A stretch of DNA of 64,000 bases from Dioscorea cayenensis subsp. rotundata (lineage: Eukaryota > Streptophyta > Magnoliopsida > Dioscoreales > Dioscoreaceae). The stretch is from positions 21,680,387-21,744,386 of the forward strand of contig NC_052478.1 of NCBI RefSeq assembly GCF_009730915.1, written 5' to 3'. Under the pieces are notes generated by a model, which saw only the letters and a program-made list of their open reading frames with translations, searched no databases and was not told where the DNA came from. Numbering within the stretch: the stretch's first letter is position 1; the number at the start of each line of letters is the position of its first letter. Made by a program: the position numbers and the translations under genes. This document shows, piece after piece, positions 23,874-35,583 of the stretch.

Positions 23874-26719
23874 ATGTGGAATTTCAGTGATACTGGTTGT
23901 ACATTGGAGGAGTTTAAGCTGGTGAGTCTCTAATTTATGGTGTTGTCCCCCTTTTTTGTGGTTTTAGGGTTTCATATTTGATCCTTTTGTTTGCTTTGTA
24001 GGCCATGGGGAAAACCAAGAGTCAAGCTGATATCAAGAAGGAACATTCATTTGGTACTGATTTTAGATACAAGGATGAATGCAAGCTGGTAAGCTTTTGA
24101 TTTCTGCCATTTTTTAGTTTCTTTTTTGTGTTTTTAGGGTTTAGTGCATTTTATATGAACTCTTGAGTTGATATTAGGGAATGGGAAAAGCTAAGAACCA
24201 ATCAATTGATACTGATTTTAGATTGAAGGGATATGGGCTGGTAAGCATCTGATTTCTGTCATTTTTGTTTTAGTGTTTCATAGTGATCTTCTGATTGGAA
24301 GATTAATGGCATTTTATCAATTTGGTTTCTTCTGAACTTTTGAGTTGTTTTTAGGGCTTGGGGAAAACCAAGGCTCAAACTAATACCAAGTTGGAACAAT
24401 CAGTTGATTTTGAGGTTCAGAGTTCTTTAAAACAAGAGGTATATATATACACACACACACACATCATGAAATGTTTATTGTGATTTGTTCAATAACTAAA
24501 GATGAAGAAAATACATACTGAGATATATATTTTTTCTGCAGATTCTGCAACTCGAGAAACGGTTGAAAGATCAGTTAGGCGAGCGACATGTTCTCGAACA
24601 AGCATTGGGATATCGGTCATCTGCTATTGATTCTACGATCAACGGCACAACACCAAAGGTAGCAAATGTTGCAAAGTGTTCATTAATTAAATTTAGTATT
24701 GATCATTGCTTAATTTTATTTATGTTTTTGGTGGTAGCTTGCTAAAGGATTGATAAGGGAGATTGCGATACTAGAGTTAGAGGTTATGCATTTGGAGCAA
24801 TATCTTCTTTCATTATACCGTAAAGCATTTGATCAGCAATCGACTTTATCTCCTGCTTCTATCGGAGAGAAATCAAAGCAAATGTTGAGATCAAAGGCCA
24901 GAGCTTTTCAAGAAGTTGCCGGAGCTAATAACTTGTTTGAAGGAGGAAAGCAGGGATCTGTTTCGCAGAGGATTCACCATCCAAGGAATTTGTCGACCGA
25001 TTTTGCGAATGTAGCTGGTGATACATTTGCTGGTCCTGGTGTTCATCGTTGCCATTCTGCACTCTCGTATCGGTCTGCAAGAATGTCACCTCCACCTGCA
25101 AATCTCACTAGAGTTCTCGAATCGTTTCACTCTCAACCTTTGACTTATCTTGAGGTAACTAATTATTGTCTTTCATAAGCCTCTAATTTCACAACATGCA
25201 TTTTTTTTAACCAAGTTTTTTTTTGCAGGATGGACAAAATGCAGCTCAAGGAATAGTAAGCTTAGCAGAATATCTCGGCTCGAACATTGCTGATCATGTC
25301 CCTGAGACACCGAATAAAATTTCTGAAAATATGGTCCGATGTATGGGAGCAATTTACTACAAACTTGTCGATCCTCCTCTTGTCAATCATGGACTTTCAT
25401 CGCCTACATCATCCTTCTCATCAATTAGTGCACTTTCTCCCCAGTATTTGGGAGATATTTGGAGTCCTGGCTATCGGAAAGAGCCGATCCTTGACTCAAG
25501 ATTAATTAATCCTTTCCGTGTCGAAGGTCTCAAAGAGTTCAGTGGCCCTTACAATTCAATGGTCGAAGTTCCTTTCATTTGCTGGGAAAGGCAAAGGCTA
25601 GGAGATATTCAAGACTTGATGCGTAGTTATAAGTGAGACTCTACACTTCATGTTTCTGAAAACCGCTCACTTTCTGCAAAACTTAACACTTTTAGTTTAC
25701 TTGTTTCAGATCACTTGTCGATCAACTGGAATCAGTTAGTCTAAGACGAATGAAGAACGAAGAAAAACTCGCATTTTGGATCAATGTACACAATGCCATG
25801 ATAATGCATGTAATGGTTTTCCTTTGCTTGAGCAAATGTTAGTCAGATTTGATCTCTTGCTGTACCTAAACAGCTGGTTGTCTATGCAGGCATATCTAGA
25901 CCATGGCATTCCACAAAGCAATACGAAAAAGCAATCTTTACCGGCAAAGGTAAACTGAATTGAACATATTGCGAAAACGACACACTTAGCTCAAATCTCA
26001 TTCGCACTTATGTTTATTTTGTTCACTCTAGGCTGCTTATACCATCAGTAGTCGTCTTTTAAGCGCCGAAACTATTCGTGAAACCATTTTGGGATGTCAT
26101 ACACATTGTCCTAAACAGGTCTTTATCATACTTACAAGCTTCATTCTATTTATTTTTCTGAATGTCAAGTGATTTATCTGTTTCTAAAGTTATTTTTTCA
26201 CTTGCAGTGGCTTAGAATTTTACTTTCACCGAAACTGAAGTTCAAATCCAGAGATGAATGGCAAGGCCATACTCTCGATCGGCCGGAGCCTCTCTTGCAT
26301 TTCGCACTTTGTTCGGGCAGTCACTCCGATCCGGCGGTACATTTCTTAATAAAAGTTTCTGAAACTGTGATTTTTAGACATTCAACATTAACTTTGTTTT
26401 CCTTCAGGTTCGAATCTATACACCGAAAAAACTATATCAACAACTAGAAGCAGCTAAAGAAGAGTACATTCGTGCCGCCATCGGCATTCAAAACGAGCAC
26501 AAAATCATTCTGCCAAAGATTGTAGATTACTATGCCAAAGACAAAGGCTTGAGTTCACAAGGTCTGGTTGAGATGATCCAAAGATATCTTCCTGAAAATC
26601 TCCAAAAAGTTTTTCGAAAACTTCAGCAAGGAAAATCTCATCATAAGATCATTGAATGGATCCCTCATGACTTAACTTTTCGGTATTTGTTATCAAGAGA
26701 ACTGGTTGTTGCTCACTAA
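23874..26719 (+). CDS. MIP1-leucine-zipper / DUF547 protein, 12 exons
   Basis: The exons are 23874-23921, 24002-24088, 24178-24240, 24355-24438, 24542-24658, 24738-25154, 25229-25632, 25710-25809, 25890-25949, 26032-26118, 26208-26336 and 26408-26719. All junctions are GT-AG and the sum is 1908 nt, 635 codons plus stop, with no frame break. Residues about 90-170 form the MIP1 leucine-zipper coiled coil (LKQEILQLEKRLKDQLGERH, IREIAILELEVMHLEQYL). A Ser/Pro-rich linker follows. DUF547 occupies about 400-540, with EEKLAFWINVHNAMIMHAYL and the WLRILLSPK and LLHFALCSGSHSDPA blocks. The last exon has the usual RIYTPKKLYQQLEAAKEEYI. Plants carry several such genes, named after MIP1, a MADS-box-interacting protein; the molecular role is unclear. 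Exons 2-4 are tandem relatives of one another. The start at 23874 is the first ATG in frame with exon 2, but an upstream exon is possible. Confidence 0.9.
24002..24438 (+). repeat. Tripled small exon (with intron) in the MIP1 gene
   Basis: Exons 2, 3 and 4 all start in phase 0 and encode variants of one peptide: AMGKTKSQADIKKEHS, GMGKAKNQSIDTDF and GLGKTKAQTNTKLEQS. Exons 2 and 3 also share TDFRxK and a terminal xxxL before the splice site. The following introns begin GTAAGC with TGATTTCTG(C/T)CATTTTT, and the introns before exons 3 and 4 both end with CTTTTGAGTTG or CTCTTGAGTTG then TTAG. The duplicated unit is therefore exon plus intron. Confidence 0.85.
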
Positions 26720-27204
26720 TTTGACATTGTACCACTATTTTTTTTTTTTTTACTCTTCATTTCTTTTAGATGCACAGAGGAAATGTTTACATGCAGAGTG
26801 GCTAACATTGTATTCATTGCACATATTTCAATGCAATTTGGTTGAATTTTTGTGTGAATTTTGATGCGAAATCTCTGAGATATTATTGTTCATTCACAGA
26901 GTTGTCACTGAATTCAAATTGAAGTTGTTTGTTGATTTTTATAGCATTTGCCACTTAAAATTTTTTGCCGCTGTTGCCAGAAAGTTCATAGTGATATTGA
27001 CCCACAACCAAGAAAGATGTATGTGTGAGATATTCAGGTCTCATTCATAACCTAGCTATGTTGACCCTACAACGACCAACAAGAGTCATATATTTGAAAT
27101 ATTAAAAAAAAAGAAGTTATTGTCATAAAATTCAAAACCTATCTATATTAACCCACAATGAAAAGCAAAAAGCGCAAGTGTGAAATATTTGAAAAAAAAA
27201 ATAA
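26720..27204. other. 3' flank of the MIP1 gene
   Basis: Probable 3' UTR to about 26850 is followed by AT-rich DNA. The phrase TGTGAGATATT / TGTGAAATATT recurs from about 27020 to 27560, a sign of old repeat sequence. No gene is seen. Confidence 0.5.
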
Positions 27205-27400
27205 AATCAACGGCCTTTGGGTCAATTGATATCGGGTCTCTTACATAAGGTGTTTGTTTCAGAGAGAACCCGGAATCGAATCTCATGTCCTACAAAAAGT
27301 GAGGGCACGTGGATCAGCGTTGAGCCTTGCTCCCCACACGTGCACGTCCCTGGGTTCTGGTGCTTGTCGCCTTTCTCAAAAAATAAATAAATAAATAATT
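27205..27400 (+). repeat. tRNA-derived SINE copy 1
   Basis: A box A-like TGGGTCAATTGA (about 27217) and a box B-like GGAATCGAATCTC (about 27271) are followed by CATGTCCTACAAAAAGTGA and a GC-rich body. The end is an (AATA)n tail at about 27378-27398. The sequence aligns with 40305-40440 through ATAAGG, ACCCGG, ATC(G/A)AA(T/C)CTCA(T/C)GTCCT and the following CACGTGG/GACGTGCC and CAGCGT blocks. Confidence 0.6.
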
Positions 27401-28463
27401 TTTAAAAAAATTTCGTTTATAACGTAACGGTATTGACTCAAAATAAACAGTGAAAAAACATGTGTAAAATATTAAAAATAAATTGTTGCAAAAAAATTTA
27501 TAATCGAACGACAACGATATTAACTCATCACGAACAGCGAAAGGTGTAAGTGTGAAATATTCAAAACCATAATGAGACTTGAACATTCAAATCCTAAAAA
27601 GTGCCCTTGCAATAAAAATAAATAAATAAATCATGCCGTTCAAATTGGATTCTCTTCCCTATTTAGGTGGTTAGAAACTAAGATATTTATACAGATTCAT
27701 TAAGATTTCTGTTTTTAATTAGGGAAAAGAACTAGGCTTTCAGAGAGCTCTATTTCTCTACTACTTTCTAAATATACAACAGATATCTAGATTTTTATTA
27801 AAAAAAAAAATTAAAAATTAAAAAAAATTTGATAAAACCCTTGTTAGTTATGTGTTATTTTCCGAAGACTTAAATGATTTTTTAATAATAATTATTATTT
27901 TGTCTAAATAAACAAAATTCTAAAAATTCAATGTTATTTGAAATTTTAAAACATTTTTAATTAAAACTGTTTTAAAAAAAGTTCTCAAAACTCAATGTTA
28001 TTTGAAATTTTAAAACAGTATTTAATTAAAACCAATTAAAAAAAAATCTCAAAATTTTTTTAAAGGTTTTAATTAAATACTATGTTAACTTCAAATTAAT
28101 TCTTAAATAAAACGAATTTAATTAAAAAATAATAATAGTTCACAACCACAAAAATGGGTGCCTTTTATAATTAATAATTCAGACTTTTTTCCCCTCAAAA
28201 TAAGAGAGAAAAAAAAATCCCTAAAATTTAGAAAAATATTAATTACATCAACAAAACTGCTGCTCTCCCAAGAACTAAATATTCACATCATCAAAATCCC
28301 AACCATCCAAATCAAATCAAACGGCTCCGATTCATCTATCATCCCAATCCCATCCCACTCCTCCATCAACGGCCCAGATCATCCCATCTTCATCAAACGG
28401 CTCTGATTCTCCTCTCCCTCTCTCTCTTTATATATATATATATATTTTTGAAATTCAAATAAA
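27401..28463. other. AT-rich intergenic DNA, no gene seen
   Basis: The stretch is AT-rich with two nearly identical short blocks (CTCAATGTTATTTGAAATTT near 27927 and 27978) and a (TA)n run at 28428-28445 beside the PADRE gene's 3' end. Confidence 0.6.
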
Positions 28464-28931
28464 TCACTCGGGAATAGCACTCAACCTTGCGGAAAATTTA
28501 CGACCTCTGCCACTCCCCTTCTTCAAAACCCTCTTCTTCTCCGGCGCCGATCCAATCTCGAACTCCACCGGCGCTACCACTCCTCTCCCCCGCCGCCTCC
28601 TCCCCCCAATCAACGCCTTGCTCGCCCTCGCCGCCAGCGCCGCCATCTCCTCCCCATGGATCGGACTCTTCAGCATCGATCTCGGGAGCACGAAATACAG
28701 CTGCCCTCGCCGGAGCTCCTCATCGCCATCCACCGCCGAAACATACCCATCGATCTCCATCTCATCAGCATCGCAGACGAAGTAATTACGCGAATGATCT
28801 TTCCCCAATGCCTGCGAAGCCATCACCGGCCACTCGAACTCTCGCAACGCTCCATCGGGGAACACCACCTTCACGGTGGTTGTCGCCGGAGACGATGGCT
28901 CCATCGCCGTGCTCGAAATGCATGAACCCAT
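28464..28931 (-). CDS. PADRE (DUF4228) domain protein, N-myristoylation signal
   Basis: This single-exon gene of 155 codons starts MGSCISST, a classic N-myristoylation and palmitoylation signal, so plasma-membrane attachment is likely. The PADRE (DUF4228) core follows: VKVVFPDGALREFEWPV (about 20-36), VMASQALGKD, NYFVCDADEMEIDGY and LYFVLPRSML. A basic tail (GGRRRRGRG and KKRVLKKGSGRGRKF) lies after about residue 105. Family members are often stress-responsive genes of unknown biochemical function. The length is typical. The GC-rich exon also leaves long open frames on the other strand, which I treat as shadows. Confidence 0.88.
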   Translation of the reverse strand: MGSCISSTAMEPSSPATTTVKVVFPDGALREFEWPVMASQALGKDHSRNYFVCDADEMEIDGYVSAVDGDEELRRGQLYFVLPRSMLKSPIHGEEMAALAARASKALIGGRRRRGRGVVAPVEFEIGSAPEKKRVLKKGSGRGRKFSARLSAIPE

Positions 28932-29030
28932 CGCCGATCGATGATGCCGATCAAGATCGTGAGTTTTTTCTAATTTGAATTTGGGTTTTGATTTTTGATT
29001 GAATTTGGGAGAAGGGAAAATGGATGGTGG

Positions 29031-29040
29031 ATATATAAAG
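29031..29040 (-). promoter_or_regulatory. Probable TATA box of the PADRE gene
   Basis: The minus strand reads CTTTATATAT about 100 bp before the start codon, in an otherwise mixed region, which fits a plant core promoter. Confidence 0.5.
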
Positions 29041-29255
29041 GGGCGAGTTTTTGGCGTTTAGTGCGGTGGTGACAGGCTGGATGTGGGGCCCATAGTGGGG
29101 CCCGCGGTATGGCCGCGGAAAAGAAGCTGACGGTATTTATGCAGGTAAGTGGTTTTTTTTTTAACATATAACCCCTCTAAAAGTTTCTAATTTATGCTTT
29201 GGTTTATTTTTATTATAATATGTTGGAATTTGATTGTTTTCGGGTATGTTAAACG

Positions 29256-30184
29256 CAAGGATTTAAAAACCGGACCGGTTGGTGAACCGGTTGGCCAACC
29301 GGTTCGCGGTTCAACCGGTCCAACCGGTTCGACCGGCCGGTCCAACATTTTTTATTTTTTTAAATTTTTGTTAAAATAAGAAATGTCAAAAAAATCATAA
29401 AATTATAAAAAAAAATTCAAAAAAATCAACAAAAATGCCCATTCATATTAGTGAATAACTCTTGATTAATAACTCTTGACGTTATTAAAATTGTTCAACC
29501 GGATTTAATTTTTTCAAATAAATAAATATTTAAAAATTAAAATAATAATAATAAATAAGTAAAAATAACTTCAAAAATAAAGAAAAAATAATAAAAAAGA
29601 TACAAAATTACATATTGCAAATTTAAATTACCTCAAAGTCTTAACTTTATATAAAATTAAAATTTTTAAAATACAAATATACAAGGATACAACTATACAA
29701 CAAATATTAAAAATAAAGAATTAAATAAAATATAAGTATACAAGTATACAACAACAATAATGATTAAAAAATAAAAACCAAACCATTGAAATGTTTGGTT
29801 TAATACTTTAATACTTTAATTTTAATGATTTAATTGTTGATTAGCGTAAAATTATAAGTTAATTATAATAAATTAATGATAATAAATCATAATATATTAA
29901 TATCTTCAAGTATTTTTGTGACTTTTTTTGCCTTTTTGAAATTTGGACCGAGTTAATGAGTTTATTAACTTTATTTAAATTTTTTTAATTATAAAATAAA
30001 TAAACTAATTAAATAATTTAATTAATAAATTGGCCGGTCCGGTTCAACCGGTTCACGGGTTGAACCGGTTGAACCGGCCGGCCCGGTTCTTTACTATTTT
30101 ATGTGAGTAATCGGACCGGTTTATCGGCCGGTTCCCGGTTCAACCGGTTCAACCGGCCGGTCCGGTCCGGTTTTTAAATCATTG
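29256..30184. mobile_element. hAT-like non-autonomous element with perfect 8-bp target duplication
   Basis: The ends are inverted repeats: CAAGGATTTAAAAACCGG on the left and, inverted, CAATGATTTAAAAACCGG on the right. The 8-mer GTTAAACG directly flanks both sides (29248-29255 and 30185-30192). An 8-bp duplication and a terminal CA are hallmarks of the hAT superfamily. About 90 bp inside the left end and about 150 bp inside the right end are dense in self-complementary AACCGGTT and CCGGCCGG motifs. The 650-bp core is very AT-rich and has no transposase. Confidence 0.85.
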
Positions 30185-30192
30185 GTTAAACG

Positions 30193-31199
30193 TCATGCAT
30201 TTATTTTACTTTTATTTGTTGTCACCCATAATGCTTAATAGAGGTTACGTAGGTGTGGCATAGACTAGCTAGCTAACTTATGTTTGAATTAGGTATATAT
30301 GTATATCATTATTTAGTTGTACATATTTTAAATTTATGGACGTATATAGATTTTAAATCTATGGACGCATAATGTAAAAAATTATATTTGTTTATTTATA
30401 ATATTAAATAGTATATAACAGTGTCAAACATTATCATAAACAATAATTTTTTATAATATTTTTATAAATAATAATGTTAAATGATATTTAATGATTGTTA
30501 CTAAACCTTGCTAGTTAACAGTGCATTTGCTTTCATTACAAATGATATATATATATAATAAATTTTATAAATAAACTATATATTGACATTAGATAAATTA
30601 TTAAATTGTCAAATAAAAATAATAATATAAAAAAAAAATGTAAGTATATGACAAAATAAAGGAATGTTTAATAAGTATTAGATTATATTTAATATATATT
30701 AAAAAATTAAAAATAAGGGCCGAAATGAAAAGTTTCGAATATTTTTAAAAGATAATATATAAAAATAATAATACAGGGATACAGCTAAAATATTCCGGAT
30801 GACAGTGCATTTAATTATTTTTGTTTTAAACGTCTAAATATGATATTTTCAGGTGCAATTTTTTTTTTATAGGATTATAGAATATTTTAAGGTTGAAATG
30901 CAAAAAAAAAAAACTAGACATTTTATAAAAAAAAAATTTATAATCTAATAAAATTGGTTCTCCTGTAAAAGACAAGTATGACATATTTTAAGTGTTCCGA
31001 GTTCAAATTTCATTAAACATATAATAATACTAATGAAATTTGGTTATATTTTTAGGTTTGTTATTTAAATTTATATTTATAGTGGCACAAGCTCAATATT
31101 AATTTTCGATCTATGTGCATTGTCATGTGTTTATCACAATTGTTAAAAAAAATATACATTTGCTTATATAATTATTATTATTATATATATATATATATA
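30193..31199. other. AT-rich intergenic DNA, no gene seen
   Basis: Very AT-rich sequence with homopolymer runs and a (TA)n tract at about 31184-31199 beside the next MITE. Confidence 0.7.
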
Positions 31200-31598
31200 G
31201 AATGAATCATCTATGCATGTTCGTAGATTTCACATCATCTATGCACGTTCGTAGATTTGAACGTTCGTAGATTTGAAATCTACGAACGTTGTTATCATCC
31301 GTTGGATTTCGATCAAACGGTTCAGTACTATTTTATGAACAATGTTACTGTGCTTATAAACAGTAGCATAGTGAAAAATTGGATGCACAGTACTTTGATC
31401 TAAATTGTTCAATCAATTTGTGCATAGTAACTGAACAAATATGAACCATTCAACCCTATTTCTACTACACTTCCTGCAACCTAACTATCAACCAAATCAA
31501 AACTAATAAACTCGTTAACCCTTGATTATGCCTCACTGTAGCATCATGTTTAGCACTGTTCTTACCTATGAACGTTCTACGAATGTACATAGTTGATG

Positions 31599-31605
<7 letters not shown>
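31200..31605. mobile_element. MITE-like element with CATCTATG...CGTAGA ends
   Basis: The left end carries CATCTATGCATGTTCGTAGA and the right end, inverted, CATCAACTATGTACATTCG followed by TAGA. TA-repeat DNA lies on both sides, consistent with insertion into a TA target. At the left end the unit ATCTATGCACGTTCGTAGATT is repeated, and 31260-31290 is an almost perfect palindrome with 15-bp arms (AACGTTCGTAGATTT). No coding capacity is seen. Confidence 0.55.
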
Positions 31606-31629
<24 letters not shown>

Positions 31630-32007
31630 TATATTTGAGAAAAGTAACATGTATTAAATCAAAGAACATGTAAGTACAAAAATGTACCAGTTATGTTAAT
31701 TTGAATGATTTGGGATAACTCTCTGTCAGGCAAGAACGAGAAGTAATTCATTACACAGTTATTGCTGGGTTAACCACAATTCCTTGATTATACAATTATC
31801 AAAAAGACCTAAATGCAAAAGTAATATGAAAAAAAAACTAAGAAAACATTCTAGGAAGATGGTAATATGCTTGTAACAAAATAAAAAGGGTTGAGGCGAT
31901 TAAACAATTATAGAATAGTTTAGGTAGGGCCTAAATGCAAAAGGAAATATGAATGAAAAGGAAACTAAGAAAGTAGACTCCGGAAATGGGTGTCACATGG
32001 GGAAGGG
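31606..32007. other. AT-rich DNA next to a TA microsatellite
   Basis: A (TA)n tract (about 31606-31630) is followed by A-rich intergenic DNA containing a short duplicated phrase, GACCTAAATGCAAAAG and GGCCTAAATGCAAAAG (about 31805 and 31928). No gene is seen. Confidence 0.5.
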
Positions 32008-32195
32008 CACGTGCGAGAGTAGGAAAGGCACACGTGTAATAGTGCTAGTTTATGAGGTAGCTTCGTGGCAAGAAGAGGGTTGACACGTGGGAGAAAACAA
32101 AAGCGCCCAAAAGATTAAAGATTCCCGACATAAAGCGGGTTCGGGATTCGAGGAATGGGCTCCGCCAAACCACGTTCGCACTCTATTCCCACGTG
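32008..32195. promoter_or_regulatory. Cluster of four CACGTG G-boxes
   Basis: CACGTG occurs at 32008, 32031, 32084 and 32190. Several are in ABRE-like contexts (GGCACGTGC, ACACGTGT, GACACGTGG, CCACGTGC). Such clusters bind bZIP and bHLH factors and mark abscisic-acid- or light-responsive promoters. No gene is visible within 3 kb on either strand, so the target is unknown. Confidence 0.45.
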
Positions 32196-32212
32196 CGAAA
32201 TTTATTATATGA

Positions 32213-32400
32213 CCCTGATCATTTGGTGTTCATCTCGATGCATTCATCTTTTGATTCTCTACCGTCCGATTATTGCCTGTTTAGAAGTTCACTTTATCAC
32301 TATTGCTATTTTTTTTTGCTCATGATCTGGTGATCATCTCGAGGCATTCATCTATTGATTTTCTACCGTCCGATTTTGCCTGAATAGATGTTCACTTTTG
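32213..32400. repeat. Tandem duplication, about 110-bp period
   Basis: Two copies at about 32213-32300 and 32322-32400 share TGATC, TTCATCTCGA or ATCATCTCGA, GGCATTCATCT or TGCATTCATCT, CTACCGTCCGATT, TTGCCTG and GTTCACTTT in the same order. Confidence 0.75.
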
Positions 32401-35400
32401 CTTTATTGTATGTATGAAATATTTGGTGTGTGCTAATTATTTGAGTGGGATTTGGTGTGTTAATTTTGGCCGGTGGATCTTATTATTATTAATAAAGCAA
32501 ATATGTACATAAAAGTTATAAGTATGAAATTATATCAAATTTGATTTTTTTTTTTTTAATCATGTGATAATATTAATTTATTCAAATTACTTTATTAACA
32601 GACCAATAAAAGGTTTAAATCGTTTAAGCACTTTAGAGAATTCTTAGTATTTCACTGAGGATTAGTTTAGAGTTCATGATTTTTTTTTTTTTTAAAAAAA
32701 AGGTGATTTAAAGATCAAAAGAGAAAATGAATTTTATCTGATTAAATTAATTTTTAACTGAAAAATACATATCCATAAGTAAAGCAATTTACTTAGTAAA
32801 ACTTTTACACTAAATTTGGAGTTTTATTTTTATATATGAAATTTTAAAATTATTAAATGTTACCAAATCCACTACTATGAATTGATTTGATTAAATTGGG
32901 AAAAAATTTTGTAGAAAACTTTATACATATTAAAATGTAGCTTTGTTTGATTTTTTTGATATATATATATTTTTTAATTTTTTTTAAGAAAAATAATTTA
33001 GTGGATTCGGTTTTATGGTAATAACCACGGAACTAACACGTTACTTATTCTTTGTCACGAGCTTATAAATTTTATTTTTTATTTATTATATAATATAGGA
33101 ATAGATTGATAGTTACATTAAAAAATTGTTATCTATTATTTTAAAAGTCACTAAATTGAGGTAATCCAATAGACAAAGATAAACACATCTCGTTTTGTTA
33201 TAATTACAGAATCATATCCCTGAGATCATTTTTCTTTCTTAAGAACACCGGTGAAAAACATAACTAAAATTTGTTTTTTCACAAGTAAATTTTTAAAATA
33301 AAAGGACCACGTGTTTTGTTTTCAGAAGTAAATTAAGCCTTTATTTATTTATTTATTTTATATATACAAAGCAAAAAGGAATCAGGTGGGAAGGATCCAC
33401 ACATTTGATGAGAGGCTTTACAGCCAAGAGGAATGATTACAAAAGGTTGTGAAGTAACATAGTGGACAAATAATATATATATATATATAGTTTTTAAAAA
33501 AAAAACAAGGGTGCTATAAAACAAATGAATAAAAAATGATTGATTAAAGAGACAAAGCAAGCAAATAAATGCTTAATTAAGTAGTTAAAGCAATGATCAA
33601 GTGGATGGCTTTGCTTGCATAATGTGAAAGACTTAAAAAGAGACAAAAGCCATTGTGTTTAACTTAATAATAATAATTGTGAAGGCCAAGCTGGCTTGTT
33701 TGGTTGACTGGTGACAATGATGATTTTGGGGAAACAATAGCAATGTGTTCATGTGATTTTTCTTTTAGTATGTTTGCTTGAATTTGTTAGTATGTTTAAT
33801 ATTTTGATGGGGGGAACAGAACAAAATTGGTTTGTTAGATTAGGGTTTTTTGTTTGGAATAATGGACAGGGACCATGTTTGAGATCAGAATTTTTAGTTG
33901 GATGGGATTTTGTTTTGTTTGTTTGTTGGGTTTTGTTTTTGTGGTTTAGAATGAATTCATTCATTCAATCATGGAATTTTCAGACATATTTTAGACAAAG
34001 GCATCTGTTTTTGTAGGGGTGATGCATTTAATTGTTAAGCGTGTATGTTTAACTAGTGTTTTGTACTTGTTTAATTATGATCTCCTCCTTCTTCTTCTTG
34101 TTTTTTTTATTTAATTTTAAAAAAATAATGTTAATATTTTTCAAATGAAAATAAATCAAAAGGGGTGTGTATGTGTATTTGGTCACTATTTAAAGACAAG
34201 TCTTATAAAATAATTGTTAGGGCTAGTTATGATATACATGTCAAAATATTAAGTGATTAATGAATAATATATTTAGAAAATGAATATGACTGATATGGAA
34301 AATATTAAAATGGATATTAGACGCTACTAGAAAGAATCAATTAAAGAAATAATTTATCTGAAATAGATTGGGAATAAGAGAAATGTCATTAATTATTGAT
34401 AAGTTGAAAAAAATTGATTAAAATGATAGAAACTTGCTTTTAGATGATCAATAAATACCTCCATACGGTAAAAACTCATGGTCATAAAAGAGAAAGAAGC
34501 AGACTTAGAAAACATATGACAAAAACATTATAAATATTTGAACTTGATTTATCTACTATTTTAGTTCTTGATAAATTATCAAACAATGTAGAAGGGAATA
34601 ATTCATGTAACTTACCCTTAATAATTTTTGCCTAACAACTTGTTGTGTGTATACATACATATGTAGTTAATCAAAGTGGATTAATTTGTAATGATAACTT
34701 GGTTTTTTAAATAAATGTTTATTTTGGTACTTACAACTAAAATACCGAAATTATACTTGAAAAAAAAATCCATTTAAACATGAGGATTTTCTAAGAAAAA
34801 GTTAAAGGCGTTAATATTCTCTATTATTGATAATATATAGTTATATAAATTAATTAATTGAATATTTATATAAAAAAAAGGAAATGGTAGATAATTTATT
34901 ATAATTTTCAACTAAATTTCTTAGGGTGTGGTTAAACAAATTAAAAAAATACCCTTTAATAAAATTTCTCCATTCATATGACCATGCAACCAAGTGCATT
35001 TCTCAATAAGTCAATATATCCAAAACTTTTATTTTTCTTATTTTTATTTTAAAATTTGAGAATAGCATCAAAAGGTTTTATTTTATATAGCTTATAAATA
35101 AGCAATTATTAATCAAATAAAAAGTAGAAAAAAATATTCATATAAAAGAATAAGATTTGAGAATAGCATCAAAAGGTTTTATTTTATGATTAAGTTTCCT
35201 TTAGAACTAATTTTTGAGGCTAATAATAGAGCCCAATCTCACTTTATAGATTAGAGCAGAACAAATGCCTGTCCATTTAGTCATTGCTTGTCTGAGAACT
35301 TTATGTGTAGGTTTAGACATTCAAACCAAGAAGATAATAAGATAAGTTTAGCATCTTAACATGCCTCTATACTTGTCACTAGATACCTATCCAACATTTT

Positions 35401-35583
35401 ATTTACTTATTTTTAGCTGAAATAACACATAATATAACCATCGAAATGAAGTAACAGAGATCGAAAATACGGAGTTTGAAGAATGGACTTACATATATAC
35501 ATGTACACATATATGAAGTTTAAAGCTATGCCAATCAAAATTTCTACAAAATAGAATATAGCCGAAACTAGATCGAATAGCGA
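32401..35583. other. AT-rich intergenic DNA, no gene seen
   Basis: The stretch is AT-rich and contains a repeated phrase GAATAGCATCAAAAGGTTTTATTTTAT at about 35061 and 35161. Open frames at 33749-34016 on both strands are T/G-rich low-complexity sequence without any domain. The last 100-150 bases before 35584 are probably 3' UTR of the CASP-like gene. Confidence 0.6.

Noticed and set aside
28487..28978. Plus-strand open frame of 163 codons
   Set aside because: It is the antisense shadow of the PADRE exon; its Pro/Ser-rich sequence reflects GC content.
33749..34016. Overlapping open frames on both strands at 33.75 kb
   Set aside because: Low-complexity T/G-rich sequence, no domain, no splice partners.
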